Source of the DNA: Sedimentimonas flavescens
GTDB taxonomy: Bacteria > Pseudomonadota > Alphaproteobacteria > Rhodobacterales > Rhodobacteraceae
Direction: 5' to 3'
Assembly (NCBI RefSeq): GCF_019264375.1
Contig: NZ_JAHVAI010000005.1
Span: 1 to 64,000 of the forward strand
DNA: 64,000 nucleotides
Every line of letters starts with the position of its first letter. The first letter of the stretch is position 1. The notes beneath the pieces were generated by a model, which saw only the letters and a list, made by a program, of their open reading frames with translations, made no database searches and was not told the DNA's origin. Shown here piece by piece: positions 38,699-47,398 of the stretch. The translations under genes and the position numbers were made by a program.

Positions 38699-39457
38699 AT
38701 GACCAGACCCGTCGTAGGTATCATCGGCAACCGCGGATTGGTGAACGACCGCTATCCCGTCCATGAGGGCGGGCAGATGAACTCCTGCGCGGTCAGCCAT
38801 GTCGCGGGCTGCATTCCCCTGCTGATCCCCGCCGACCCGGACTTTCTGTCGATTGAGGAGTTGATGGAGGTTTGCGACGGTTTCCTGCTGACCGGCGGGC
38901 GCCCGAACGTGCATCCCGAGGAATACGGCGAGATCGAGACCGACAAGCACGGCACCTTTGATCGGGCGCGCGACGCGATCACCCTGCCGCTGGTGCGGGC
39001 CTGCGTCGAGCGTGGCCAGCCCTTCTTCGGGATCTGCCGCGGCTTTCAGGAGGTCAACGTCGCCATGGGCGGTACGCTGCACCCCGAGATCCGCGAATTG
39101 CCCGGTCGCATGAATCACCGCATGCCCCCCGAAGGCACGCTGGAAGAGGCCTTCGCCCTGCGTCACAAGGTGCTCTTGCAGCCCGGCGGGCGGTTCGCCG
39201 CGCTTTTCGGCGCCGAAGAGGTGGTGACCAACACGCTGCACGGGCAGGGGATCGCCACGCCGGGCGAGCGTATCGTGATCGAGGGCCGCGCCGAGGACGG
39301 CACGCCCGAGGCGATCTACGTCAAGGACGCGCCTGGCTTTACGCTGTCGGTGCAGTGGCATCCCGAATGGAATGCTGAAGACGACCCGGTCTCGCGCCCG
39401 CTGTTCCGCGCCTTCGGCGATGCGGTCCGGCAATGGGCAGCGGCGAAGGTGGCTTGA
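38699..39457 (+). CDS. Class I glutamine amidotransferase-like hydrolase (peptidase C26, PuuD-like)
   Basis: The 252-residue protein has the C26 triad: Cys113 (GICRGFQE), His221 and Glu223 (QWHPEWN), with LTGGRPNVHPEEYG typical of gamma-glutamyl-gamma-aminobutyrate hydrolases. PuuD enzymes free GABA in putrescine breakdown, but no other puu genes are near, so the substrate is uncertain. Its stop is one base before the ATG of the cupin gene (TGAGATG), so the two are coupled. Confidence 0.88.
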   Translation: MTRPVVGIIGNRGLVNDRYPVHEGGQMNSCAVSHVAGCIPLLIPADPDFLSIEELMEVCDGFLLTGGRPNVHPEEYGEIETDKHGTFDRARDAITLPLVRACVERGQPFFGICRGFQEVNVAMGGTLHPEIRELPGRMNHRMPPEGTLEEAFALRHKVLLQPGGRFAALFGAEEVVTNTLHGQGIATPGERIVIEGRAEDGTPEAIYVKDAPGFTLSVQWHPEWNAEDDPVSRPLFRAFGDAVRQWAAAKVA

Positions 39458-39458
39458 G

Positions 39459-40145
39459 ATGAAACGCTCGCGCGTCAACACGATCATGGCTGAAGCCGAG
39501 GAGATGATCGCGCAGTTCGGCTTCCGCCTGCCGCCCTTCGCATGGTGGAGCGTGGATGAGTTCCGCGCGGCTATGCCTGAGGCGCGGCGTGTCGTCTCGG
39601 CGCGCATGGGGTGGGACATCACCGATTACGGGCAGGGAGACTTCGACCGGCTGGGGCTGTTCCTGTTCACCCTGCGCAATGGCGAACTGACGGATCTGCG
39701 AACGGGCGGAGGCATGGCCTATGCCGAAAAGCTGCTGATCTCACGCCGCGATCAGATCAGCCCGATGCACCGCCATATCGTCAAGGCCGAGGACATCATC
39801 AACCGCGGTGGCGCAGGGCTGGCGGTGCAGCTTTATGGCTCGGATCCGAGCGGGGCATTCGATGAAACCGCAGGCGGGATCGTGTTTTGCGACGGTATCC
39901 CGCGCGTCTTCACCCCGGGCGAGATCATCGTGTTACCCCCCGGCGAAAGCATCACCCTGCGCCCCGGCGATTGGCACGCCTTTTGGGGCGAGGGCGGCGA
40001 TGTGCTGATCGGCGAGGTTTCGACCGTCAATGACGATCTGAGCGACAATATCTTCCGCGACCCGATCGGGCGCTTTGCCGAAATCGAGGAGGACGAGGCC
40101 CCGCGCCACCTTCTGGTCAGCGATTACGACGCCTGGCTCGGCTGA
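39459..40145 (+). CDS. D-lyxose isomerase-like cupin
   Basis: The 228-residue cupin has the metal-binding set His104, His106, Glu111 and His173 (SPMHRHIVKAEDI; PGDWHAFWGEGG), as in D-lyxose/D-mannose isomerases (PF07385). Its length fits that family. Coupling to a C26 hydrolase rather than to sugar-uptake genes is unusual, so the natural substrate may not be lyxose. Its last 22 bases overlap the AlkD-like gene on the other strand. Confidence 0.83.
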   Translation: MKRSRVNTIMAEAEEMIAQFGFRLPPFAWWSVDEFRAAMPEARRVVSARMGWDITDYGQGDFDRLGLFLFTLRNGELTDLRTGGGMAYAEKLLISRRDQISPMHRHIVKAEDIINRGGAGLAVQLYGSDPSGAFDETAGGIVFCDGIPRVFTPGEIIVLPPGESITLRPGDWHAFWGEGGDVLIGEVSTVNDDLSDNIFRDPIGRFAEIEEDEAPRHLLVSDYDAWLG

Positions 40146-40975
40146 AGGAATTTTGCGGCTTCCTTGCGCGCGAAGGGTTTGAGCGCGCCGCCATGCGCCT
40201 CCAGCCAGTCGCGCACGGCTTGGGCGTCGTGCTTGGAAAGCTCGCGCAGCCACCAGGCGATGGCCTTCTGGATGAACCAGTCGCGGTCTTCGGAAAGGCG
40301 CACGCACCAGCCCAACACACGTGCGCGGATCGCGGCTTCCTCGGCGGTGGGGTGGTTTTGCTTGGTCCAGGGCAGGGTGATCACCAGCGCCGCGCGGCGG
40401 GTCCACATATTGTCGGCCTCAAGCCAGGTTTCGACCTGATCGACGCGGGTCGGGTCGGCCACCAGGCGCCGGCTGCCCGCGTTGCAGGCGTGATCGGCAA
40501 CCGCCCAGGCATTGAGCCCCGGCACCCAGGAGGCGATCAGATCCCAGGCAGCGTCATCGGGGCGCATCCTTGCCTGCGTCAGTAGCTTGGTCGCGGCGAT
40601 CATCGCCTCGTGGATGCCGCTGTCCCACAGGCCCGCGGCCAGCGCGATGCGTTCTTCAAGCGAACACTGAGCCCGCCAAAGCCGGGCCATATCCTCGATC
40701 AGCGGCACGGCCACACCCAGGTAACGGCGCGGGACTTTGTGATAGGCTTCGGCCCCGGCGGCCTTCTCCGCGTCTCCGCAGATCTCCAGCGCGGCGATGG
40801 CATCGGCAACCGAGGGCGGGGCGCCCAGATCGTCGTCTTCCTCGCCCTCGTGATACTGCTCATAGGCCGCGTCCGAGGCCGCATAGGCCCGCGCCTCGGC
40901 GTCCAACTGCGCCTCTTCCTCGGTCAGCGGGCGGTCCTCGGCGGAGATAGTGCGGGGTTTGCGCGTGCGGCCCAT
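40124..40975 (-). CDS. AlkD-like HEAT-repeat DNA alkylation repair protein
   Basis: The 283-residue protein has an acidic N-terminal stretch (about 1-60) and then helical repeats of the DNA alkylation repair family (PF08713): DLIASWVPGLNAWAVADH, MWTRRAALVITLPW and RDWFIQKAIAWWLRELSKHD. Such proteins excise bulky or charged N-alkyl purines. Its start overlaps the glmS stop by one base (TAATG), so it is cotranscribed with glmU-glmS. Confidence 0.85.
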   Translation of the reverse strand: MGRTRKPRTISAEDRPLTEEEAQLDAEARAYAASDAAYEQYHEGEEDDDLGAPPSVADAIAALEICGDAEKAAGAEAYHKVPRRYLGVAVPLIEDMARLWRAQCSLEERIALAAGLWDSGIHEAMIAATKLLTQARMRPDDAAWDLIASWVPGLNAWAVADHACNAGSRRLVADPTRVDQVETWLEADNMWTRRAALVITLPWTKQNHPTAEEAAIRARVLGWCVRLSEDRDWFIQKAIAWWLRELSKHDAQAVRDWLEAHGGALKPFARKEAAKFLQPSQAS

Positions 40976-42789
40976 TACTCGACCGTCACAGACTTGGCGA
41001 GGTTGCGCGGCTGGTCTACATCGGTGCCCTTGGCAACGGCGGTGTAATAGGCCAGCAGCTGCGCGGGCACGGCATAAAGGATCGGCGCCCAGGGTTCAGC
41101 CACGGAGGGCATCTTGAGCGTGGCCCAAGTGCCGTCGGAGGCCGCCGCAAGCCCCTTGCCGTCCGAGATCAGAAGCACCTCGCCATGGCGCGCCATGACC
41201 TCTTGCATGTTCGACACGGTCTTGTCGAAAAGCCGGTCATGCGGCGCCAGCACGATCACTGGAACCGAGCGGTCGATCAGTGCAATCGGCCCGTGCTTGA
41301 GTTCACCTGATGCATAACCTTCGGCGTGGATATAGCTGATTTCCTTGAGTTTCAGCGCGCCTTCCAGTGCCAGCGGGAACATCGGGCCGCGGCCAAGGAA
41401 AAGGATGTCCTGTGCCTCGGCCAGACGTTCGGCCAGCTTTTCGATCTGTTCCGAACAGCCAAGCGCGGTGTTCATCAGCCCCGGCAGCGCGCGCAGCGTG
41501 GTCAGGTGCTCGTCCAGATCCGCAGGCGCGATATGACCCCGGTCCACCCCGGCCTTGAGCGCCATCGCCGCCAGAACCAGAAGCTGGCAGCTGAAGGCCT
41601 TGGTCGAGGCGACACCCACCTCGACCCCGGCCAGGATCGGCAGGGCGATGTCGCATTCGCGCGCGATGGAAGAGGTGGGCACGTTCACCACGGCCACGGT
41701 CTTGGCAACCTTCTCGTGGCAGTAGCGCAGCGCGGCCAGCGTGTCGGCGGTCTCGCCCGACTGGCTGACGAAGATGGCGAAGCTGCGCTTGGGCAGCGGC
41801 GGCTCGCGGTAGCGGAACTCAGAGGCCACGTCGATCTCGCAGGGCAGGCCGGCGAGTTGCTCGAACCAGTATTTCGCGACCGAGCAGGCATAGAAGGCGG
41901 TGCCGCAGGCAACCAGCGTCAGACGGTCGAGATCGGCGAAATCGAGGCCCTCGGGCAGGTTCAACTGGCCGTTCGGCAGGTAGTGGCGCAGGGCGTCGCC
42001 CAAGACCACCGGCTGCTCGGCGATTTCCTTGGCCATGAAGTGCTTGTAGCCCGCCTTCTCGACGCGCGCCGCGCCCAGGTCAATGCGCTGCTCGTCGCGG
42101 TTTGCACGGCGACCCTCGGCGTCGAAAATCTCGGCGCCCGCGCGGGTGACGAAGGCATAGTCGCCCTCGGCGAGGTAGGTGATCCGGTCGGTCATCGGCG
42201 CCAGCGCGATCGCGTCGGAGCCCACGAACATCTCGCCCTCGCCATGGCCGATGGCCAGCGGCGAGCCCTTGCGGGCGGCGATCATCAGGTCATCCTCGCC
42301 GTCAAACAGCCACAGAAGCGCGAAGGCCCCGTCGAGTTTCTTCAGCGTCGCCAGAGCGGCCTCGCGCGGGGACATGCCGCGATCCATGAACGCGCGGGTT
42401 AGCAGGGCGACCGTTTCGGTATCGGTCTGGGTCTGCGGGGCGATCCCGGCCTCGGCCAGTTCGGCGCGCAGCTCACGGAAGTTCTCGATGATGCCGTTAT
42501 GGACCACGGCGACCTTGCCCGACATATGCGGGTGGGCGTTGACGGTCGTCGCGGCGCCATGGGTGGCCCAACGGGTGTGACCGATGCCTGACTTGCCCGC
42601 CAGCGGTTCGTGTACCAGCAGGTCGGACAGGTTCACCAGCTTGCCGACAGCGCGGCGTCGATCCAGCTGGCCGTTGTTAATCGTCGCGATCCCGGCCGAG
42701 TCATAGCCGCGATATTCCAGCCGCTTGAGGCTTTCCACAAGCAGGGGCGCGACTTCATGGTTTCCAAGAACCCCAATAATCCCGCACAT
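40975..42789 (-). CDS. glmS: Glutamine-fructose-6-phosphate aminotransferase
   Basis: The 604-residue enzyme makes glucosamine-6-phosphate, the first step of UDP-GlcNAc synthesis. Nucleophile Cys2 (MCGIIGVLG) starts the glutaminase domain, with RWATHG and NGIIENFRELR. Two SIS isomerase domains follow (SQSGETADTLAAL; SYIHAEGYASGELKHGPIAL), ending AKSVTVE. No glmS ribozyme-like leader is expected, since the start abuts the glmU stop directly (TAAATG). Confidence 0.97.
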   Translation of the reverse strand: MCGIIGVLGNHEVAPLLVESLKRLEYRGYDSAGIATINNGQLDRRRAVGKLVNLSDLLVHEPLAGKSGIGHTRWATHGAATTVNAHPHMSGKVAVVHNGIIENFRELRAELAEAGIAPQTQTDTETVALLTRAFMDRGMSPREAALATLKKLDGAFALLWLFDGEDDLMIAARKGSPLAIGHGEGEMFVGSDAIALAPMTDRITYLAEGDYAFVTRAGAEIFDAEGRRANRDEQRIDLGAARVEKAGYKHFMAKEIAEQPVVLGDALRHYLPNGQLNLPEGLDFADLDRLTLVACGTAFYACSVAKYWFEQLAGLPCEIDVASEFRYREPPLPKRSFAIFVSQSGETADTLAALRYCHEKVAKTVAVVNVPTSSIARECDIALPILAGVEVGVASTKAFSCQLLVLAAMALKAGVDRGHIAPADLDEHLTTLRALPGLMNTALGCSEQIEKLAERLAEAQDILFLGRGPMFPLALEGALKLKEISYIHAEGYASGELKHGPIALIDRSVPVIVLAPHDRLFDKTVSNMQEVMARHGEVLLISDGKGLAAASDGTWATLKMPSVAEPWAPILYAVPAQLLAYYTAVAKGTDVDQPRNLAKSVTVE

Positions 42790-44136
42790 TTACGAACCCT
42801 TTTTCATGTTTGCCTTCTTGGCCCGCAGCATCTCAAAAAGCTTTGTCGCAAGACCCGGTCGGTTCATCTGCTTGGCGCGGCCCAGGGCGATGGCGCCCGC
42901 TGGAACATTCTCGGTGATGACCGAACCAGAGCCGGTCAGCGCGCCGTCGCCCACCGTGACCGGCGCCACCAGCATCGTATCCGAGCCGATGAACGCGTTC
43001 GCACCCACGGTGGTGCGGTGCTTGAAAACGCCATCATAGTTGCAGGTCACCGTGCCCGCGCCGATGTTGGTGCCCTCGCCAATGTCGGCGTCGCCCAGAT
43101 AGGTCAGGTGGCCGACCTTGACGCCCTCGGCCAGGATCGAATTCTTCACCTCGACGAAATTGCCGATATGCACATCCTCGGCCAGTTCGGCGCCGGGGCG
43201 CAGGCGTGCAAACGGCCCGACGGTCGCCCCGCGCGAGATATGGCAGCCCTCAAGATGGCAAAACGCCTCGATCTGCGCGCCGCTTTCGATGGTGACATCG
43301 GGGCCAAAGACCACGTTCGGCCCGATTACCACGTCGCGCCCGATATAGGTGTCCAGCGCGAACCAGACGGTGTCCGGGTCCACCATGGTCACGCCGTTCT
43401 CCATCGCCTCGGCGCGCATTCGGGCCTGAAAGAGGGCCTCGGCGCGGGCCAGCTCGGCGCGGGTATTGATGCCGAGGGTTTCTTCCTCGGGGCAGGTCAC
43501 GACCTCGGCGCTGAGGCCCTTGGCGCGGGCGGCGGCGACGATGTCGGTCAGGTAGTACTCGCCCGCCGCGTTGTCGTTCTTCAGCCCCGCGACCAACTCG
43601 GTCAGCAGCACGGCATCGCAGGCGATAACGCCGGAATTGCAAAGCATTATGGCGCGTTCTTCGTCGGATGCGTCCTTGAATTCGACGATCCGGTCAAGAG
43701 CGTTGCCCTTCGCGATCAGCCGCCCGTAGCGGCCCGGATCGGCGGCCTCAAAGCCCAGAACGGTGACCGCGGCGGTGCTTTCGGCCAGCCGCTCCAGCGT
43801 CTCGGGGCGGATGAAGGGCGTGTCGCCGTAAAGCATGATCACACGGCCGTCGAACCCCTCCAGCGCGGGCAGCGCCTGCGCTACGGCATGGCCGGTGCCA
43901 AGCTGTTCGGCTTGCAGTACCACCTTGGCCTCGGGGTCGATCTTGCCGACGGCCTTGGTAACGGCCTCGGCGCCATGGCCCGCGACGACGATCACCTGTT
44001 CGGGCTCCAGCGCGCGCCCTGCGGCCAAAGCATGGGCCACAAGCGGTGCAGCGCCGATGCGGTGCAGCACCTTGGGGAGGTCCGAATTCATGCGGGTGCC
44101 TTGGCCAGCGGCCAGAACAATCAACGCGATCGTCAT
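42790..44136 (-). CDS. glmU: Bifunctional GlmU (uridylyltransferase / acetyltransferase)
   Basis: The 448-residue enzyme acetylates glucosamine-1-phosphate and forms UDP-GlcNAc. The N-terminal nucleotidyltransferase has LAAGQGTRMNSDLPKVLH and LYGDTPF. The C-terminal left-handed beta-helix has hexapeptide repeats and GAGTVTCNYDGVFKHRT with the catalytic region. The ATG at 44136 starts the conserved domain. It heads the glmU-glmS-AlkD-like operon and is divergent from gph. Confidence 0.97.
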   Translation of the reverse strand: MTIALIVLAAGQGTRMNSDLPKVLHRIGAAPLVAHALAAGRALEPEQVIVVAGHGAEAVTKAVGKIDPEAKVVLQAEQLGTGHAVAQALPALEGFDGRVIMLYGDTPFIRPETLERLAESTAAVTVLGFEAADPGRYGRLIAKGNALDRIVEFKDASDEERAIMLCNSGVIACDAVLLTELVAGLKNDNAAGEYYLTDIVAAARAKGLSAEVVTCPEEETLGINTRAELARAEALFQARMRAEAMENGVTMVDPDTVWFALDTYIGRDVVIGPNVVFGPDVTIESGAQIEAFCHLEGCHISRGATVGPFARLRPGAELAEDVHIGNFVEVKNSILAEGVKVGHLTYLGDADIGEGTNIGAGTVTCNYDGVFKHRTTVGANAFIGSDTMLVAPVTVGDGALTGSGSVITENVPAGAIALGRAKQMNRPGLATKLFEMLRAKKANMKKGS

Positions 44137-44239
44137 GGGAATGCCTTTTCTTCTGCTCGGACCCGTTTTACCCATACCATATCTGGCCGCAAGGGGCGCG
44201 CATTCACGCTATCTTTCGGGTTCGTAACAGGGGGATTCC

Positions 44240-44908
44240 ATGCGCACGGTGGTGTTTGATCTCGACGGCACGCTGGCCGATACCTCGGCCGACCTGATCG
44301 CCGCGGCGAACGCCTGCTTCGAGGCGCGTGGTCTGGGGCGCCCTCTGGACCCGGTCGGCGATGCGCTGATCGCCTTTCACGGCGGGCGCGCGATGCTGCG
44401 CGCGGGCTACGCGCGGCTCAACGAGGCGCGGGCAGAGGACCTGATCGAGGCCGATTACCGCCCGCTGCTTGACCATTACGCCGCGCATATCTGTGTCGAG
44501 ACACGGCTTTACCCCGGTGCCGCCGAGGCGGTCGAGGCGCTGCGCGGGCAGGGCTACGCGACCGCCATCTGCACCAATAAGCCCGAGTATTTGGCGCGTG
44601 ATCTGGTCGCCCAACTGGGCGTGGCCGGGCTGTTCGGCGCGCTGATCGGGGCCGACACGCTTCCGGTGCGCAAGCCCGACCCCGCGCCCTACCGGGCCGC
44701 CGTGGCGGGGGTAGGGGGCGATGCCGCGCGCTCGATCCTGATCGGCGACACGGTGACTGACCGAGAGACGGCGCGCGCCGCCGGTGTGCCCTGTGCGCTG
44801 GTAACCTTCGGCCCCGAGGGGCGGGGGATCGAGCGCCTTGCGCCCGAGGCCCTGTTGGAGCATTACGGTGATCTTCCCGAGTTGGCGGGACGTTTTCTGC
44901 CCGACTGA
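44240..44908 (+). CDS. gph: Phosphoglycolate phosphatase-like HAD hydrolase
   Basis: The 222-residue HAD phosphatase has DxD nucleophiles Asp7 and Asp9 (VVFDLDGTLADT), motif II CTNKPEYLA, motif III Lys in RKPDPAPY and motif IV GDTVTDRETARAAG. It probably removes phosphate from 2-phosphoglycolate. A gph-type gene divergent from glmU is common in Rhodobacterales, from memory. The Tet-type MFS gene starts 21 bases after its stop, so the two may be cotranscribed. Confidence 0.9.
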   Translation: MRTVVFDLDGTLADTSADLIAAANACFEARGLGRPLDPVGDALIAFHGGRAMLRAGYARLNEARAEDLIEADYRPLLDHYAAHICVETRLYPGAAEAVEALRGQGYATAICTNKPEYLARDLVAQLGVAGLFGALIGADTLPVRKPDPAPYRAAVAGVGGDAARSILIGDTVTDRETARAAGVPCALVTFGPEGRGIERLAPEALLEHYGDLPELAGRFLPD

Positions 44909-44929
44909 TTTAACCCCGCGGTTTTCCCG

Positions 44930-46147
44930 ATGACCAAAGCCCCCGGCCGCCACGCGGTGAGCTTCGTCCTGCTTCTCGTCTTTCTCGACATGGTCGGACT
45001 TGGGCTGATCCTGCCCGTGCTGCCCAAGCTGATCGAGACCGTAGGTGATATGGATCTGGCCGAAGCCTCGCGCATCGGGGGCGGCATGTTCGCGGCCTTC
45101 AGCCTCGCGCAGTTCGTCTTTTCGCCGCTGGCCGGAGCGCTGTCGGACCGGTTCGGGCGGCGGCCCTTGCTGCTTCTGGCGATCGCGGGGCTTGGGGTGG
45201 ATTACATCTTTCACGCGCTCGCGCCCTCGGTGCTGTGGCTTTTCGTGGGGCGGATCGTGGCGGGGGCCTGCGGGTCGTCTTACGTCATCGCCAACGCCTT
45301 CCTGGCCGATGTGACCGCGCCCGAGGCGCGCGCCAAGGCCTTCGGGATGCTCGGAGCCGCCTTCGGCATGGGCTTCGTTCTTGGGCCTGCCATCGGCGGG
45401 CTGTTGGGCGAGCTTGGCCCGCGCGTGCCCTTCTGGGTGGCGGCGGCGATTTCGTTCGCGAACCTCGTCTATGGCTATTTCGTCCTGCCCGAAACCCTGC
45501 CGCCCGAAAAACGCCGCGCCTTCCGCTGGCGCGAGGCGAACCCGCTAGGCGTGCTGGCGGTGTTTGCCCGTCACAAGGGCGTTCTGCCGCTTGGCGCGGT
45601 GTTGGCGGTCTACTTCTTCGGCTCGGCTGTCTATCCGGCGATCTGGTCGTTCTGGGGGATCGCCAAGTTCGGCTGGTCCGAGGCGATGGTGGGCATCTCG
45701 CTGGCGGCCTTCGGTATCGTCTGGGCGGTGTTCCAAGGCGTGCTGACCGGCCCCGCCGTGCGGCTCTGGGGCGAGTGGCGGGTGGCGATGGTCGGTCTGA
45801 TCATCGCGGTTCTGGCCTGCGCGGGCTATGGCTTTGCCAATGGTATCATCGCGGTCGTGGCGCTTTTGGTCTTCCACGGCCCCGAGGGTTTCGTGAACCC
45901 GATGCTGGCCGCGCTGATGTCGCGCGCCGTGCCCGAGGACGAGCAGGGCGCGCTGCAAGGTGGGATCTCGGCGGCGATGAACCTTGCGATGCTTCTGGGC
46001 ACGCTGTTTTTCACCCAGGTCTTCGGCTACTTCCTGTCGGATGCGGCGCCCTTCCGCAGCCCCGACATGGCCTATTTTGTCGCCGCCGTGACGCTGCTTG
46101 TGGCGCTGGCGATGTTCTGGCCGCAGTTTCGGCGCGCACGCGGCTAG
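44930..46147 (+). CDS. TetA-type MFS transporter
   Basis: The 405-residue protein has about 12 hydrophobic segments and the drug:H+ antiporter signatures: FLDMVGLGLILPVLP in helix 1 and the loop motif GALSDRFGRRPLLL. It belongs to the TCR/Tet group, close to chromosomal housekeeping homologues; resistance to tetracycline is not implied. It overlaps tag by 4 bases tail to tail. Confidence 0.88.
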   Translation: MTKAPGRHAVSFVLLLVFLDMVGLGLILPVLPKLIETVGDMDLAEASRIGGGMFAAFSLAQFVFSPLAGALSDRFGRRPLLLLAIAGLGVDYIFHALAPSVLWLFVGRIVAGACGSSYVIANAFLADVTAPEARAKAFGMLGAAFGMGFVLGPAIGGLLGELGPRVPFWVAAAISFANLVYGYFVLPETLPPEKRRAFRWREANPLGVLAVFARHKGVLPLGAVLAVYFFGSAVYPAIWSFWGIAKFGWSEAMVGISLAAFGIVWAVFQGVLTGPAVRLWGEWRVAMVGLIIAVLACAGYGFANGIIAVVALLVFHGPEGFVNPMLAALMSRAVPEDEQGALQGGISAAMNLAMLLGTLFFTQVFGYFLSDAAPFRSPDMAYFVAAVTLLVALAMFWPQFRRARG

Positions 46148-46749
46148 GGGCGGGGGAAACGTGCGCGAGCGGCTTCGGCCTCGGGGCGCAGCGCGCAGCC
46201 CTCGGCATGGTCGTTGATCAGCCCCATCGCCTGCATGAAGGCATAGACCGTGGTCGGCCCAACGAATTTCCAGCCGCGTTTCCTCAACTCCTTCGATAGC
46301 GCGACCGAGGCGGCCGAAGTCGAGGCGCTTTGCGGCGTTGCCAGATCCTCGGGGCGGGGTTCATAGCGCCAGATGAAGGCGGCCAGCGAGCCCTCGGCCG
46401 CGACCATCTCGCAGGCGCGGGCGGCGTTGTTGATCACGGCCTCGATCTTGCCGCGATGGCGCACGATGGAGGCATCGGCCAGCAGGCGCTCGACATCCTC
46501 GGGGCCGAAGGCCGCGACCTTGTGAAAGTCGAACCCCGCGAAGGCCGCGCGAAATCCCTCGCGCTTGGCCAGAATGGTTCGCCAACTCAGCCCCGACTGG
46601 AAACTTTCCAGGCAAAGCTTCTCGAACAGGCGGATGTCGTCACCCACCGGAAAGCCCCATTCCTGGTCGTGATAGTCGAAAAACTCCGGCGCCGCCGCGC
46701 ACCAAGCGCAGCGCGGGCGCCCGTCCGGGCCCTCGATGGTCTTGCTCAT
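46144..46749 (-). CDS. tag: DNA-3-methyladenine glycosylase I
   Basis: The 201-residue enzyme excises 3-methyladenine. The zinc-site residues Cys14 and His27 are spaced as in E. coli Tag, with the second pair in INDHAEGC near the C-terminus. YHDQEWG and ESFQSGLSWRTIL are family motifs. The ATG at 46749 follows GGGAGGTGCAC. A second alkylation-repair gene (the AlkD-like one) lies 5 kb away. Confidence 0.94.
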   Translation of the reverse strand: MSKTIEGPDGRPRCAWCAAAPEFFDYHDQEWGFPVGDDIRLFEKLCLESFQSGLSWRTILAKREGFRAAFAGFDFHKVAAFGPEDVERLLADASIVRHRGKIEAVINNAARACEMVAAEGSLAAFIWRYEPRPEDLATPQSASTSAASVALSKELRKRGWKFVGPTTVYAFMQAMGLINDHAEGCALRPEAEAARARFPRP

Positions 46750-46806
46750 GTGCACCTCCCTTTGGTCCATGATGCACGGGGAAGGGCGGGCGGTCAGCCC
46801 CCGATC

Positions 46807-47265
46807 TTACTCGGAACCATATAGCGGCACGGTCGAGATCGACATTTTGGCCGAGCCCTCGGTGAGTTCGGTCGCATGGGTCAGATAGATCAGGGTCTGG
46901 TGCGCCTCGTCGAAGATCCGGGTGACCTTGAGCGACTTGAAGATCAGCGAGCGGCTTTCGGAAAAGACCTTCTCGCCACCTGGGCCACGGTCGATATCGC
47001 CGATCTTGATCGGTCCCGTCTGGCGGCAGGCGATGGAGGCGTTCGAGGGGTCTTCGAACCAGTTACCCTGCGTGATCCGATCAAAAAACGAGCGGTCGAA
47101 ATATGCAATATGGCAGGTAACGCCCTGCACCTTGGGGTCTTCGATCGCCTCGATAAGGATGTCGTTTCCGACCCAATCGACGCCGACCTCGCCAACCTGC
47201 TCGGCGCCCGCGGCGGCTGACAGAAGCGGTGCGGCGATCAGGGCTGCGGTCATAATTCTGCGCAT
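46807..47265 (-). CDS. creA: CreA family periplasmic protein
   Basis: The 152-residue protein has a signal peptide (about 1-20). The CreA core follows: GNDILIEAIEDPKVQGVTCHIAYF, DPSNASIACRQTGPI and LKVTRIFDEAHQTLIYLTHAT. CreA is conserved but its role is unknown. The ATG at 47265 follows CAGGAGGCATTC. Confidence 0.92.
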   Translation of the reverse strand: MRRIMTAALIAAPLLSAAAGAEQVGEVGVDWVGNDILIEAIEDPKVQGVTCHIAYFDRSFFDRITQGNWFEDPSNASIACRQTGPIKIGDIDRGPGGEKVFSESRSLIFKSLKVTRIFDEAHQTLIYLTHATELTEGSAKMSISTVPLYGSE

Positions 47266-47366
47266 GAATGCCTCCTGTAATCTGTCGATCAACATGGGTA
47301 TCGCCGCCGTTCATGCAAGAGTTTTGCGAACAGGGCTTGACGCGAATCGGACATCGGCGCAATAAA

Positions 47367-47380
47367 TGAACGAGCGTTCA
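47367..47380. promoter_or_regulatory. TetR-type palindrome (TGAACG-AG-CGTTCA) upstream of ivd
   Basis: TGAACG and CGTTCA are perfect arms with a 2-base spacer. It lies 19 bases before the ivd ATG and upstream of the GGGGAGG ribosome site. Such compact palindromes are typical of TetR-family repressors, several of which control leucine or fatty-acid breakdown operons. The regulator itself is not in the window. Confidence 0.55.
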
Positions 47381-47398
47381 ATAACGGGGAGGAAAGTT

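Noticed and set aside
36340-38730. Long open frame of 796 codons on the minus strand
   Set aside because: It lies opposite glcB, is rich in His/Arg/Gln as expected for an antisense frame of a GC-rich gene, and has no motif.
40975-42789. glmS ribozyme or riboswitch
   Set aside because: glmS starts directly at the glmU stop, so there is no leader that could hold one.
44930-46147. Acquired tetracycline-resistance gene
   Set aside because: Composition matches the neighbours, and there is no TetR gene or mobile element; it looks like a native MFS carrier.
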